A stretch of 64,000 bases of DNA from Photobacterium lutimaris (GCF_003025555.1 NZ_PYMH01000012.1:110021-174020); one strand, 5' to 3'. Shown: positions 35,903-44,767, counted from the first letter of the stretch. Notes: generated from the sequence alone by a model not told the origin. Numbers and translations are program-made.

Positions 35903-35953
35903 GCTATTGGCTATTGGCTATTGGCTATTGGCTATTGGCTATTGGCTATTGGC
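35902..35953. repeat. Heptanucleotide tandem repeat, seven exact GGCTATT units
   Basis: GGCTATT is repeated seven times without a mismatch (35902-35950) plus GGC. The first G is the last base of the VOC stop codon. It ends 10 bases before the shared terminator. A 7-bp unit in perfect array is prone to slippage, so copy number should vary between isolates. Confidence 0.97.
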
Positions 35954-35962
35954 AGTTTGATC

Positions 35963-35988
35963 AAAAAAGGCGCCTGAGGCGCCTTTTT
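35963..35988. terminator. Bidirectional terminator between VOC gene and tyrS
   Basis: GGCGCC (35969-35974) pairs with GGCGCC (35978-35983), extended by A/T runs on both sides, giving U tracts in both directions. Confidence 0.88.
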
Positions 35989-36012
35989 AATACGGGTTCG
36001 TGTAGACCTTGA

Positions 36013-37200
36013 TTACTTCAGGGTCACACGGGCAAACTTGCGCTTACCGACTTGGTAAACTGCAGTGCCTGCAGCAGGAACCAGTTTGGTATCTTCAACC
36101 TTGTCGCCATCGATTTTCGCTGCGCCCTGACGGATCATACGCATCGCATCAGACGTAGAGTTAACCAGACCGGCATCTTTGAGCAGGTTACCAATCGCAA
36201 TCCCGGCTTCAAATTCAAACTCTGGCATTTCCTCTGGCATCGCGCCTTTCTGGAAGCGGTTAATGAACTCCTGCTCGGCAGCATCGGCATCGGCTTCGCT
36301 GTGGAAGCGGGCAATGATTTCTTTCGCCAGCAAAATCTTCACATCACGCGGGTTCTTGCCAGCAGCAATGTCAGCTTGGAACTGGTCAATTTCTTCCAGT
36401 GGACGGAAAGATAGACATTCGAAGTAGTTCCACATCAGATCATCAGAGATCGACATGATTTTACCGAACATCTCGCCAGGTACATCGGTCACACCGATAT
36501 AGTTATTGGCAGACTTGGACATTTTCTTCACACCGTCCAGGCCAACCAGCAATGGCATAGTCAGGACAACCTGTGGCTTCTGGCCATTGGCTTTCTGCAG
36601 CTCGCGTCCCATCAGCAGATTGAACTTCTGATCGGTACCACCCAGCTCAACATCAGTCTCCATTGCAACGGAGTCATAGCCCTGAAGCAGTGGGTACATG
36701 AACTCGTGAATCGCAATAGGACGGCCTTCGTTGTAGCGCTTTTTGAAGTCATCACGCTCAAGCATACGGGCAACCGTTTGGTTGGCCGCCAGACGGATCA
36801 TCCCTTCCGCGCCTAGCTCAGACAGCCAGCTCGAGTTGAATTCAATCTTGGTCTTGGCCGGATCCAAAATTTTGAATACCTGCTCTTTGTAGGTTTCTGC
36901 GTTGCGCAGAACGTCTTCGCGAGTCAGCGGTGGACGGGTGGTATTTTTACCTGTTGGGTCACCCACCATACCGGTGAAATCACCGATCAGGAACGTGACG
37001 TCATGGCCTAGCTCCTGGAACGTACGCAGTTTGTTCAGGATCACGGTGTGACCCAGGTGAATATCTGGTGCAGTTGGATCGGCACCCAGTTTGATTCGTA
37101 GAGGACGGTTCTCTTTTAGCTTGGCAATCAGCTCCTCTTCCGGAATCAGCTCATCCACACCACGCTTAATTTCAGCTAAAGCTTGTTCAATGCTGGCCAT
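36013..37200 (-). CDS. tyrS: Tyrosyl-tRNA synthetase
   Basis: Charges tRNA-Tyr. 395 aa from the ATG at 37200 (MASIEQALAEIKRG), chosen over the in-frame ATG at 37245 because GGGAG lies about 10 bases before it and the extension has no family match. Class I signature HLGH in APDIHLGHTV and KMSKS in GVKKMSKSANNY; C-terminal S4-type RNA-binding domain (LVNSTSDAMRMIRQGAAKIDG). The length and C-terminal domain fit the TyrRS group of about 395-400 aa rather than the 424-residue E. coli form. Divergent from the M23 peptidase gene. Confidence 0.96.
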   Translation of the reverse strand: MASIEQALAEIKRGVDELIPEEELIAKLKENRPLRIKLGADPTAPDIHLGHTVILNKLRTFQELGHDVTFLIGDFTGMVGDPTGKNTTRPPLTREDVLRNAETYKEQVFKILDPAKTKIEFNSSWLSELGAEGMIRLAANQTVARMLERDDFKKRYNEGRPIAIHEFMYPLLQGYDSVAMETDVELGGTDQKFNLLMGRELQKANGQKPQVVLTMPLLVGLDGVKKMSKSANNYIGVTDVPGEMFGKIMSISDDLMWNYFECLSFRPLEEIDQFQADIAAGKNPRDVKILLAKEIIARFHSEADADAAEQEFINRFQKGAMPEEMPEFEFEAGIAIGNLLKDAGLVNSTSDAMRMIRQGAAKIDGDKVEDTKLVPAAGTAVYQVGKRKFARVTLK

Positions 37201-37327
37201 TCTTGTTCGCTCCCACAGAATTGGCAAAAAAGTAATAATCCTCAATCTTACTTGAATAGCGATGTTATTTGAAACCAGTTAGACTAAGGGTTGTCTTATT
37301 TTTTACGAAATCGCAAAAAAACACCAC

Positions 37328-38647
37328 ATGCAAGTACCGATACTCCGCCAGTTGCCAAGGATGCACCAAATTCTCATCACCATGATCAGTTCGCTGCTCG
37401 TGGTGTTACTATTATGGCCGAGTTCGGACAACAGCGGACACCCCGAGCGAAAATTCGAAATCGGCAAACTCTACCCGCTCGAGCTCTCCCTCGATACAGA
37501 CCAATTACGCCCAATGGCGGGTGATGAGAAACCCGCTATCCCACCGCTAAAATGGAAAGAGCACGAAGTACAATCTGGCGAGAGCCTGGCGGTGGTGTTT
37601 AACAAGGTCGGCCTGTCCCCAGCGACCCTCTATCACTTGGTCAATGCCGACGAGGGTACCAAAACCCTAACGACCCTGCGTCCGGGCGACAAACTGCGCT
37701 TCGGCTTTGACGAAGACGACCAGCTGGTCCAGCTGATCCAACCGAAAAATGCCACCGACAGCCTGGTGATCACCCGTACCGCCGACACCTTCTACTCGAA
37801 CAAGGAAAGCAAGGATGTCGACCTGCAGCTCAATTTTTCCCAGGCAGTGATCACCTCCAGTTTCTGGAATGCCGCCGACAAAGCCGGGCTAACGGCCAAC
37901 CAGATCATGGAAATCGCCGGGATCTTCGGCTGGGATATCGACTTTGCGCTGGATATCCGCTCCGGTGATACTTTCTCGGTACTGTTTGAAGAGCGCCTGG
38001 TCGAAGGTGAGCCGATTGGCCGGGGGAATATCTTGGCAGCGACCTTCACCAACCTCGGTCAAACCTTTACCGCCATTCGCAGTGAGGACGGCAAGTACTA
38101 TGATGAGAAAGGCCAGGCGATGCGCAAAGCCTTCCTACGCTCTCCCATCAACTTCCGTTACGTCAGCTCCAACTTCAACCCGCGCCGCCTTCACCCGGTG
38201 ACCGGCCGAGTCAGCCAGCACCGAGGAACAGACTATGTCGCCCCGGTCGGCACGCCGATCTGGGCCGCAGGCGACGGTGTGGTGATGCAATCGAGCTACA
38301 ACAAATTCAATGGTAACTATGTCTTTATCCGCCATAGCTCCACCTACATTACCAAGTATCTGCATATGACCAAGCGCAGCGTCAAAACGGGCCAGCGCGT
38401 TAAGCAAGGGCAAACAGTTGGTACCCTCGGCGGGACAGGCCGAGTGACCGGCCCGCACCTGCATTATGAATTCTTGGTCAATGGCGTACACAAAAACCCG
38501 AGAACGGTAAAACTGCCTCAGGCCCGCTCACTGAGCGGCAAGGAAAAGACCCAGTTCCAAAAATTTGCTAAAGAACGCATGGCGCAGCTCAACCACTTCA
38601 GCCAATTTATTGCCGACAACAGCCCTTTGCTTGGCAACCGCACCTAA
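37328..38647 (+). CDS. Murein DD-endopeptidase of the MepM/Shy type (LysM-like plus peptidase M23)
   Basis: 439 aa. One N-terminal membrane anchor (about 15-32, ILITMISSLLVVLLLW), an OapA/LysM-like domain starting EHEVQSGESLAVVF, a second intermediate domain, and the M23 LytM catalytic domain: first zinc ligands in QHRGTDYVAPVGTP (His and Asp), then HLHMTKR-like YLHMTKRS and TGPHLHYEFLVNG (His-x-His). It cleaves peptide cross-links so new murein can be inserted; periplasmic, inner-membrane bound. The start is uncertain: no good ribosome site precedes 37328, and Met12 is an alternative. Vibrios have several such paralogues. Confidence 0.9.
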   Translation: MQVPILRQLPRMHQILITMISSLLVVLLLWPSSDNSGHPERKFEIGKLYPLELSLDTDQLRPMAGDEKPAIPPLKWKEHEVQSGESLAVVFNKVGLSPATLYHLVNADEGTKTLTTLRPGDKLRFGFDEDDQLVQLIQPKNATDSLVITRTADTFYSNKESKDVDLQLNFSQAVITSSFWNAADKAGLTANQIMEIAGIFGWDIDFALDIRSGDTFSVLFEERLVEGEPIGRGNILAATFTNLGQTFTAIRSEDGKYYDEKGQAMRKAFLRSPINFRYVSSNFNPRRLHPVTGRVSQHRGTDYVAPVGTPIWAAGDGVVMQSSYNKFNGNYVFIRHSSTYITKYLHMTKRSVKTGQRVKQGQTVGTLGGTGRVTGPHLHYEFLVNGVHKNPRTVKLPQARSLSGKEKTQFQKFAKERMAQLNHFSQFIADNSPLLGNRT

Positions 38648-38680
38648 CCGTTTGGGGTTGAACCTCGCTTCGGACCCAAT

Positions 38681-38711
38681 AAAAAAGCCGCTCCTAAAGG
38701 AGCGGCTTTTT
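38681..38711. terminator. Bidirectional terminator between the M23 peptidase gene and erpA
   Basis: GCCGCTCCT (38687-38695) pairs with AGGAGCGGC (38698-38706), flanked by A and T runs; convergent genes share it. Confidence 0.9.
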
Positions 38712-38762
38712 AGTCGTCATTTTTCAGCTATTGCTCGGGCATCGTGACTGCCTCAGGCTCCG

Positions 38763-39104
38763 TTAGACGCTGAACGATGCACCGCAACCACAGGTCGTTG
38801 TCGCGTTCGGGTTATTCACGAAGAAACGAGAACCTTCTAGCCCTTCCGTGTAATCAACCGTACCACCGATCAGGTACTGCAGGCTCATCGGGTCAACAAC
38901 CAGTGTGACTCCGCTATTTTCAATCGTGGTATCGCCTTCATTGACTTTCTCGTCAAAGGTGAAGCCGTATTGGAAACCACTGCAGCCACCGCCGGTGATG
39001 TAAACACGCAGCTTCAGCTCCGGGTTCTCTTCCTCGGCAATAAGCGCTTTCACTTTGTTCGCTGCAACATCGGAAAAACTCAGCGGCAGATTGGCATCGC
39101 TCAT
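38763..39104 (-). CDS. erpA: Iron-sulfur cluster insertion protein ErpA
   Basis: A-type carrier that delivers clusters, notably to isoprenoid enzymes IspG/IspH. 113 aa. Three ligand cysteines in the A-type pattern: C41 in TGGGCSGFQYGF, and C105 and C107 in TTTCGCGASF. Other blocks are DPMSLQYLIGGTVDY and GSRFFVNNPNA. It lies 60 bases downstream of clcA on the same strand, the same pairing as in E. coli. No ISC or SUF genes are nearby. Confidence 0.97.
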   Translation of the reverse strand: MSDANLPLSFSDVAANKVKALIAEEENPELKLRVYITGGGCSGFQYGFTFDEKVNEGDTTIENSGVTLVVDPMSLQYLIGGTVDYTEGLEGSRFFVNNPNATTTCGCGASFSV

Positions 39105-39164
39105 TTAAAACCTCTCAATTACTTTCGGTTATGCCTGCCATTATCTAATACCTGACTATCTCGT

Positions 39165-40568
39165 TCAAGTATTGACCACCGAAGACTGCTCTCGCTGAGC
39201 CATTTTTTCCTTTTCTATCGTACGATGCAGGAGTTGGGAGTAAATAGGCTGGCCACCCAACACCTGTGCCAGCATGGTCGCCCCCAACGTCGTAATGATT
39301 AATGGCAGGATCAAGTCATAGTTATTGGTCATTTCAATCACCAGCAGAATCCCGGTGATCGGAGCTCGGACGGTTGCCGCAAACAGCGCCCCCATACCGG
39401 CGATTGCAAACATCCCCGGCTGAAGGCCTAGTTCCGGAAATAGATGCTGGGCAATGGCACCAAAGAAAGTACCAAACAGGGTACCCAAAGCCAGCATCGG
39501 GGCGAAGATCCCACCGGGGGCCCCGGAGCCGAAACATAGCAGTGTGGTTGCCACACGGGCCAAAAACAGAATCAACAACACGCTGATCCCATACTCGCCA
39601 TTTGTTGCATTTGGGATCAGGCTGATCCCACCACCGGTCAGCTCCGGCACGTAAAGCAGCAGCAAGCCGAAAGTCCCGCCAAGCAGGGTGCCGGTCAGCA
39701 AATAACGGCGACGATCATTACGGTGAATACGGGCAAACATATCTTGGCTTAGGGTGATCAGCTTATTGAAAATCACCCCAAAAATGCCAAAGGCCATCCC
39801 GAGCAACAAAAACAACCACAGCGATCGCAGCAACGGCGCATCATACTGCGGCATGGTGATCACCGCTTGCTGGCCGGAAATACTGCGGAACACAATATTG
39901 GCCACAATGGCCGAGATCATCACACACTTAATCGAAATCAGGCTGTAGCGAAACTGCGGTCGCATTTCCTCGACCACGAACATAATGGCAGCCAGCGGCG
40001 CATTGAATGCGGCAGCCAGACCGCCTGCGGCGCCCGAAGCCAACAGTGCATGGCGGCCTTCTTTATCCTTGAGGCGGAACAAGTCGGACACCATGCGGCC
40101 GATATTCCCCCCCATCTGTACCGACGGCCCTTCGCGGCCCAGTACCATCCCCGAACCCAACGCGCCCAAACCACCAATGAACTTAACCGGCAATACCCGC
40201 CACCAGCGTACCGGTCGAATATCATCCATCGCCCCTTCTATTTCAGGGATCCCTGAACCGGCAGCCTCCGGCGCAAAACGGTGGACAAGATAGTAACCGA
40301 CCAAAGCCAGCAGGGCACTGATCAGGAACGCTGACAACCACAGCGGCAGTACACTGCTGATCTCATGGCGCAACCATTCTGTTCGCTGCTCCGACACCCA
40401 GTGCACCGCAATTTCAAACAAGGTCGACAACAAGCCCGCCCCCAGCCCCACCAGCGCAGAGAGGAAAAGGACGGAAACAGGGGTTTTGTCACGCGATAAA
40501 AAGCGCCGGACCAGCCCGCTTGGCTGCAGTCTTTCAGGCGCAGGAGTGCCTTGGTTTTTCTCTGTCAT
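39165..40568 (-). CDS. clcA: H+/Cl- exchange transporter ClcA
   Basis: 467 aa from the ATG at 40568 (an upstream TTG adds one residue). Antiporter of the CLC family, used in acid resistance in enterobacteria; inner membrane with a cytoplasmic tail. Chloride-site motifs are in order: GSGIPEIEG, GREGPSVQMGG with the gating glutamate, and GSGAPGGIFAPMLALG. The internal proton glutamate is in MFVVEEMRPQF. No C-terminal CBS domains, as in E. coli ClcA. Divergent from hemL. Confidence 0.95.
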   Translation of the reverse strand: MTEKNQGTPAPERLQPSGLVRRFLSRDKTPVSVLFLSALVGLGAGLLSTLFEIAVHWVSEQRTEWLRHEISSVLPLWLSAFLISALLALVGYYLVHRFAPEAAGSGIPEIEGAMDDIRPVRWWRVLPVKFIGGLGALGSGMVLGREGPSVQMGGNIGRMVSDLFRLKDKEGRHALLASGAAGGLAAAFNAPLAAIMFVVEEMRPQFRYSLISIKCVMISAIVANIVFRSISGQQAVITMPQYDAPLLRSLWLFLLLGMAFGIFGVIFNKLITLSQDMFARIHRNDRRRYLLTGTLLGGTFGLLLLYVPELTGGGISLIPNATNGEYGISVLLILFLARVATTLLCFGSGAPGGIFAPMLALGTLFGTFFGAIAQHLFPELGLQPGMFAIAGMGALFAATVRAPITGILLVIEMTNNYDLILPLIITTLGATMLAQVLGGQPIYSQLLHRTIEKEKMAQREQSSVVNT

Positions 40569-40845
40569 CAAAATGCCGTAATCGTGAAGTCATCCCGGAG
40601 CCGGGAAACAATAGAAAGGGGTGCCCTAAATATGGGAAAAGCACCTTGAAATAGCATAGCTGACCGATTGTTTATTTTACATATTCAATGTTGGAAACTA
40701 GCTTTGCAGTGATGCGCAGCAGTTTTGTGCCCCACCTAGCCTTGCGCCAGCTCAGAGTTCCTGCGCCACCAATTGAAAGCCCCACATAGCCTAGGTACAA
40801 TGCCGACAGTTCAAATCGGACAATCTTCAATAACAGGACATCACA

Positions 40846-42144
40846 ATGAGCAAGTCAGCTGATTTATTTGCCAAAGCACAACAGACCATCCCAGGTGGCG
40901 TTAACTCACCGGTTCGTGCCTTTGCAGGGGTAGGCGGCAGCCCGCTATTTATCGAGCGCGCAGACGGCGCCTATATCTTCGATGCCGATGGCAAAGCCTA
41001 TATTGACTATGTTGGCTCATGGGGTCCGATGATTCTTGGCCACAACCATGTCGCGATCCGTGATGCGGTGATCAAGGCAGCACAACAAGGCCTGAGCTTT
41101 GGTGCGCCGACCGAGATGGAAATCACCATGGCCGAAATGGTGTCCCAGCTTGTACCGTCAATGGAAATGGTCCGTATGGTGAGCTCGGGTACCGAAGCAA
41201 CCATGAGTGCTATCCGCCTTGCCCGCGGCTTCACCAACCGCGATAAAATCATCAAGTTCGAAGGTTGCTACCACGGCCATGCTGACTGCCTATTGGTAAA
41301 AGCAGGCTCTGGCGCCCTCACTCTGGGCCAGCCAAGCTCTCCAGGTGTACCAGCTGACTTTGCCAAGCACACCCTAACTTGTACGTTCAACAACCTAGAC
41401 TCTGTTCGCGAAGCCTTTGCCGAGAACCCAGAGCAGATTGCTTGTATCATTGTCGAGCCAGTTGCTGGCAACATGAACTGTATCCCACCGGTACCGGGCT
41501 TCCTAGAAGGGCTACGCGAGATCTGTGACGAGTTTGGCGCGCTATTGATCCTTGATGAAGTCATGACGGGCTTCCGTGTTTCACACGGTGGTGCACAGGG
41601 TTACTACAACATCAAACCGGATCTAACCACGCTGGGTAAAGTGATCGGCGGCGGTATGCCTGTGGGTGCTTTCGGTGGCCGTCGCGATGTGATGGAATAT
41701 GTGGCCCCGACCGGCCCGGTATACCAAGCGGGCACACTGTCGGGTAACCCAGTCGCAATGGCTGCAGGCCACGCCTGCCTAACCGTTCTTACCCAAGAAG
41801 GTCATGAACAACAACTTGCCAACACTACCCAGCGCCTAGCGGAAGGCTTCAAGGCTCTGGCTGACAAATACGGTATCCCGCTGAAAACCAATCAGGTGGG
41901 TGCGATGTTCGGCTTCTTCTTTACCGACCAGAACGCAGTGAACTGCTATGACGATGTCGCCAAATGTGATGTCGAGCGCTTCAAGCGTTTCTTTAACTTG
42001 ATGCTGGAAAAAGGGGTTTACCTAGCACCGTCAGCATTCGAAGCCTGCTTCACCTCCCTTGCCCATGGCGACAAGGAAATTGAAGCGACACTCGGTGCAG
42101 CGGAGTATGCCTTCCAAACCTTGGCAGAAGAAGCTGCAGCGTAA
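40846..42144 (+). CDS. hemL: Glutamate-1-semialdehyde 2,1-aminomutase
   Basis: PLP enzyme making 5-aminolevulinate from glutamate-1-semialdehyde for haem and corrinoid synthesis. 432 aa. IPGGVNSPVRAFAGVGG, MVSSGTEATMSAIRLARG, GCYHGHADCLLVKAG, ILDEVMTGFRV and the PLP-binding lysine in TTLGKVIGGGMPVGAFGG are all present. AACAGGACATCACA precedes the ATG. Monocistronic, bounded by a hairpin at 42171-42193. Confidence 0.97.
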   Translation: MSKSADLFAKAQQTIPGGVNSPVRAFAGVGGSPLFIERADGAYIFDADGKAYIDYVGSWGPMILGHNHVAIRDAVIKAAQQGLSFGAPTEMEITMAEMVSQLVPSMEMVRMVSSGTEATMSAIRLARGFTNRDKIIKFEGCYHGHADCLLVKAGSGALTLGQPSSPGVPADFAKHTLTCTFNNLDSVREAFAENPEQIACIIVEPVAGNMNCIPPVPGFLEGLREICDEFGALLILDEVMTGFRVSHGGAQGYYNIKPDLTTLGKVIGGGMPVGAFGGRRDVMEYVAPTGPVYQAGTLSGNPVAMAAGHACLTVLTQEGHEQQLANTTQRLAEGFKALADKYGIPLKTNQVGAMFGFFFTDQNAVNCYDDVAKCDVERFKRFFNLMLEKGVYLAPSAFEACFTSLAHGDKEIEATLGAAEYAFQTLAEEAAA

Positions 42145-42170
42145 TTCGCAGTCAGCAGCTAATATAGACA

Positions 42171-42199
42171 CAAGCCGCTCACTGAGCGGCTTGTTGCTT
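42171..42199 (+). terminator. Probable terminator of hemL
   Basis: CAAGCCGCTC (42171-42180) pairs perfectly with GAGCGGCTTG (42184-42193), loop ACT. The T tract (TTGCTTT) is interrupted, so efficiency may be modest. On the minus strand it follows the small Cys-rich peptide gene by 19 bases. Confidence 0.72.
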
Positions 42200-42211
42200 T
42201 ACCGGCAATGA

Positions 42212-42319
42212 CTACTGCCAGAAGAACAGTGCTAGCAGTAGCAGTGCTGCAAACACCCAAACAGCCAATGGAACCCGCCGTTTTTTCTTGGTCTCACCAC
42301 CACAATCACAACACCCCAT
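42212..42319 (-). CDS. Small Cys-rich single-span membrane protein, 35 aa
   Basis: Read directly from the minus strand: MGCCDCGGETKKKRRVPLAV, then a hydrophobic run WVFAALLLLALFFW and Gln, then TAG. A clear ribosome site GGGGAAG lies about 8 bases before the ATG. Design: cysteines at 3, 4 and 6 (CC-x-C), a positive cluster KKKRR at 11-15 and one membrane helix at about 18-34; positive-inside topology would put the cysteines in the cytoplasm. It is bounded by the hemL hairpin on one side and the divergent AI-2E gene on the other. I do not recognise a named family. The CC-x-C head could bind metal or an iron-sulfur cluster, but that is speculation. Confidence 0.7.
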   Translation of the reverse strand: MGCCDCGGETKKKRRVPLAVWVFAALLLLALFFWQ

Positions 42320-42455
42320 AAACACGCTTCCCCGCTTGTAAAATCAGACAGATATTATCACCAATATGATTGCTATACAGGCAATGTGGTGCAATCATAA
42401 TACCCAAATTTCAACAACAACAGCCCCAATAAAACAATCAAAAAGGGATACACAA

Positions 42456-43541
42456 GTGCCCAAACCATTCAAAGTCGAATCGCGCCACTGGATGCTTATC
42501 GCCGCGTTGGCTATGGCCGCCTACGCCAGTTATACATTGATAGAACCCTATATCGGCCCTATCGTCATGGCCTTTATTATTTCACTGCTTTATTACCCAC
42601 TGCATGAAAAACTGGACAGGGTAATGCCTCGTTCGCCCAACCTGTCATCGGTACTGTCTTGTACCCTGCTGACGTTTATCATCGTGATCCCAATGCTAGT
42701 GGTATTCAGCTCAATCATTCATCAGGGCACCACCTTTTCCAAGGAAAGCTATACCTGGCTGACCTCCGGTGGCGTTCAGGAAGTCTTGGCCCATCCCTAT
42801 GTGGTCAAGTTGCTTACCCTTGTTGAAAAATACTCACCGTTCGAGCCGGTCGATACCCAGGTGATGGTCCAGAAAATAGCGGCAGCCTCATCAAAGTTTG
42901 GCGCCCAATTGCTCAATGTCAGCGCCCGCTTACTCGGTGATGCCACCAATTTCCTGATCAACTTTATGCTGATGCTGTTCGTCTTGTTCTTCCTGCTCCG
43001 CGACCATGACAAGATAGTCCAGACCATCCGCCATGTACTCCCCCTGTCACGCAGCCAGGAAGATGCGGTACTCAATGAGGTTGAGCAAGTGGCCAAGTCG
43101 GCGGTATTGGGCTCTTTTCTCACCGCCCTAGCCCAAGGCTTTGCCGGTGGTTTCGCGATGTGGATGGCCGGCTTCCAGGGGCTGTTCTGGGGCTCGATGA
43201 TGGCGTTCGCCTCATTGATCCCTGTGGTAGGCACCGCGCTGATCTGGCTACCAGCCAGTATTTATCTGCTGCTGATAGGTCAGTGGGAATGGGCGGTATT
43301 CCTGATTGGCTGGGGCGCGATTGTCGTCGGCTCAATTGACAACTTCCTGCGCCCGCTGCTGATGCAAGGTAGCTCAGGCATGAGTACGCTGCTGATCTTC
43401 TTCTCTATCATTGGGGGATTGCATGTATTTGGCTTGATCGGTCTGATCTACGGCCCGATCATTTTTGCAGTCACCCTGGTCTTGTTCAAGCTGTACGAGA
43501 CCGAATTCCAAGACTTCCTTCATAACCAAGACCAACATTGA
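42456..43541 (+). CDS. AI-2E family transporter / PerM-type membrane protein
   Basis: 361 aa from the GTG at 42456, which has AAGGGA 7 bases upstream; an ATG at 42366 in frame would add 30 polar residues and lacks a ribosome site. About eight hydrophobic segments in the family pattern: two at the N-terminus (LIAALAMAAYASYTLI, GPIVMAFIISLLYYP), a soluble section, then LINFMLMLFVLFFLLRDHDKI and the conserved FASLIPVVGTALIWLPASIYLLL and SIDNFLRPLLMQG. Family members are described as AI-2 exporters or as Na+/H+ antiporters; which applies here cannot be read. Confidence 0.88.
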   Translation: MPKPFKVESRHWMLIAALAMAAYASYTLIEPYIGPIVMAFIISLLYYPLHEKLDRVMPRSPNLSSVLSCTLLTFIIVIPMLVVFSSIIHQGTTFSKESYTWLTSGGVQEVLAHPYVVKLLTLVEKYSPFEPVDTQVMVQKIAAASSKFGAQLLNVSARLLGDATNFLINFMLMLFVLFFLLRDHDKIVQTIRHVLPLSRSQEDAVLNEVEQVAKSAVLGSFLTALAQGFAGGFAMWMAGFQGLFWGSMMAFASLIPVVGTALIWLPASIYLLLIGQWEWAVFLIGWGAIVVGSIDNFLRPLLMQGSSGMSTLLIFFSIIGGLHVFGLIGLIYGPIIFAVTLVLFKLYETEFQDFLHNQDQH

Positions 43542-43546
43542 TCCGT

Positions 43547-43578
43547 TTGGCTGGCGCGGTAGCGCCAGCCCGACTTTT
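43547..43578 (+). terminator. Terminator between the AI-2E family gene and rsmC
   Basis: GGCTGGCGC (43549-43557) pairs perfectly with GCGCCAGCC (43562-43570), loop GGTA, followed by the T-rich CGACTTTTCTT. Confidence 0.75.
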
Positions 43579-43643
43579 CTTATGAGTGAATTTGTGGAAC
43601 AATTCGCGCCCCAACACAGCTTTCATCCATTCTTGAGGTCGTT

Positions 43644-44663
43644 ATGTCATACAGTGCTGCCAGTCAGGTTGCTGCCCGCCAATTGGAGTTTTTTGAAAAC
43701 CGTAAGGTTTTGGTGGCCGGCGAGCTAGACGACGCTTTTCCCGTCGAGCTATCGCAAACCGCCTCGTCGGTAACGATCTTCACTACCAACTTCGGCTACG
43801 CCCGCCGCATGTCATCGCACACTGCCATCCGAACGGTTTTCGGTGCGGAATTCTGCGACGAGGCCGACATCGATATGATCCTACTGTACTGGCCGAAAGC
43901 CAAAGCAGAAGCCGAATACCTACTGGCCATGCTGTTGACAAAGTTTGGTCCGGAAACCGAAATCTGTGTGGTGGGCGAAAATCGAAGTGGTGTTCGCAGC
44001 ATAGAAAAGATGTTCGCTTCATACGGCTCGGTCACCAAGTATGATTCGGCCCGCCGCTGCAGCTTTTACTGGGGCCGTTGTGATCAAGCACCATCAATGT
44101 TCGATATCAACGATTGGTTCCGCAGCTATCCGCTGTCTATCGCCGGCACCGAGCTAACCATCCGCTCGCTACCGGGCGTGTTCAGCCACGGTGAATTCGA
44201 CCTAGGTTCAAAGCTCCTGCTGGAAACCCTGCCGTCATTGCGTGGCCGGGTACTTGACTTCGGCTGTGGTGCCGGGGTTATTGGTGCCGTGATGAAAACC
44301 AAGAACCCGTCTATCGAGCTGGAGCTGTGTGATATCAGTGCCCTGGCCATTGCGTCTGCCGAAGAGACCTTCCGGGTCAATCAACTCGAGGGTACCTTTA
44401 CCGCAACTGACGTCTTTGCAGCATTGAAAGGTCCTTACGATTACTTGATCAGCAACCCGCCATTCCATGCGGGGCTGAAGACCTTCTATGCGGCCACCGA
44501 GGACTTTATTGCCAAGGCGCCGCAGTATCTTCGCCAAGATGGCCAGTTGATCATCGTTGCCAACAACTTCTTGCGTTACCCACCGCTGATCGAAGAGAGC
44601 CTAGGAAGCTGCGAGACAACGGCTAAAAATAACAAGTTTAGCATTTACGTCGCAAAAAAATGA
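43644..44663 (+). CDS. rsmC: 16S rRNA m2G1207 methyltransferase RsmC
   Basis: 339 aa. SAM-dependent enzyme methylating G1207 of 16S rRNA. N-terminal pseudo-methyltransferase domain (SYSAASQVAARQLEFFENRKVLVAGELDD), C-terminal catalytic domain with the SAM loop VLDFGCGAGVIGAVM and the N2-guanine motif ISNPPFHAG. GAGGTCGTT precedes the ATG. It is independent of chiS, with a hairpin GGCCGGGT/ACCCGGCC (44672-44690) behind it that lacks a good T tract. Confidence 0.94.
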   Translation: MSYSAASQVAARQLEFFENRKVLVAGELDDAFPVELSQTASSVTIFTTNFGYARRMSSHTAIRTVFGAEFCDEADIDMILLYWPKAKAEAEYLLAMLLTKFGPETEICVVGENRSGVRSIEKMFASYGSVTKYDSARRCSFYWGRCDQAPSMFDINDWFRSYPLSIAGTELTIRSLPGVFSHGEFDLGSKLLLETLPSLRGRVLDFGCGAGVIGAVMKTKNPSIELELCDISALAIASAEETFRVNQLEGTFTATDVFAALKGPYDYLISNPPFHAGLKTFYAATEDFIAKAPQYLRQDGQLIIVANNFLRYPPLIEESLGSCETTAKNNKFSIYVAKK

Positions 44664-44740
44664 TCGCCTATGGCCGGGTCCCACCCGGCCGCTGCCCGTT
44701 ATTACATACAAGTTTGTCTGTTAACAGCAGCAAATAATCC

Positions 44741-44767
44741 AGATTTGACGTCATAAACGTCAAATCT
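44741..44767. repeat. Perfect 11-bp inverted repeat between rsmC and chiS
   Basis: AGATTTGACGT (44741-44751) and ACGTCAAATCT (44757-44767), loop CATAA. No T run follows in either direction, so it is not an evident terminator. It lies 195 bases before chiS and could be a protein-binding palindrome or an RNA hairpin. The rest of the 298-base gap holds no ORF that I can support. Confidence 0.8.

Noticed and set aside
43549..43570. Relation between the GGCTGGCGC terminator and the right-end repeat cores
   Set aside because: The shared nine bases are the only similarity; the surrounding sequence differs, so chance is sufficient.
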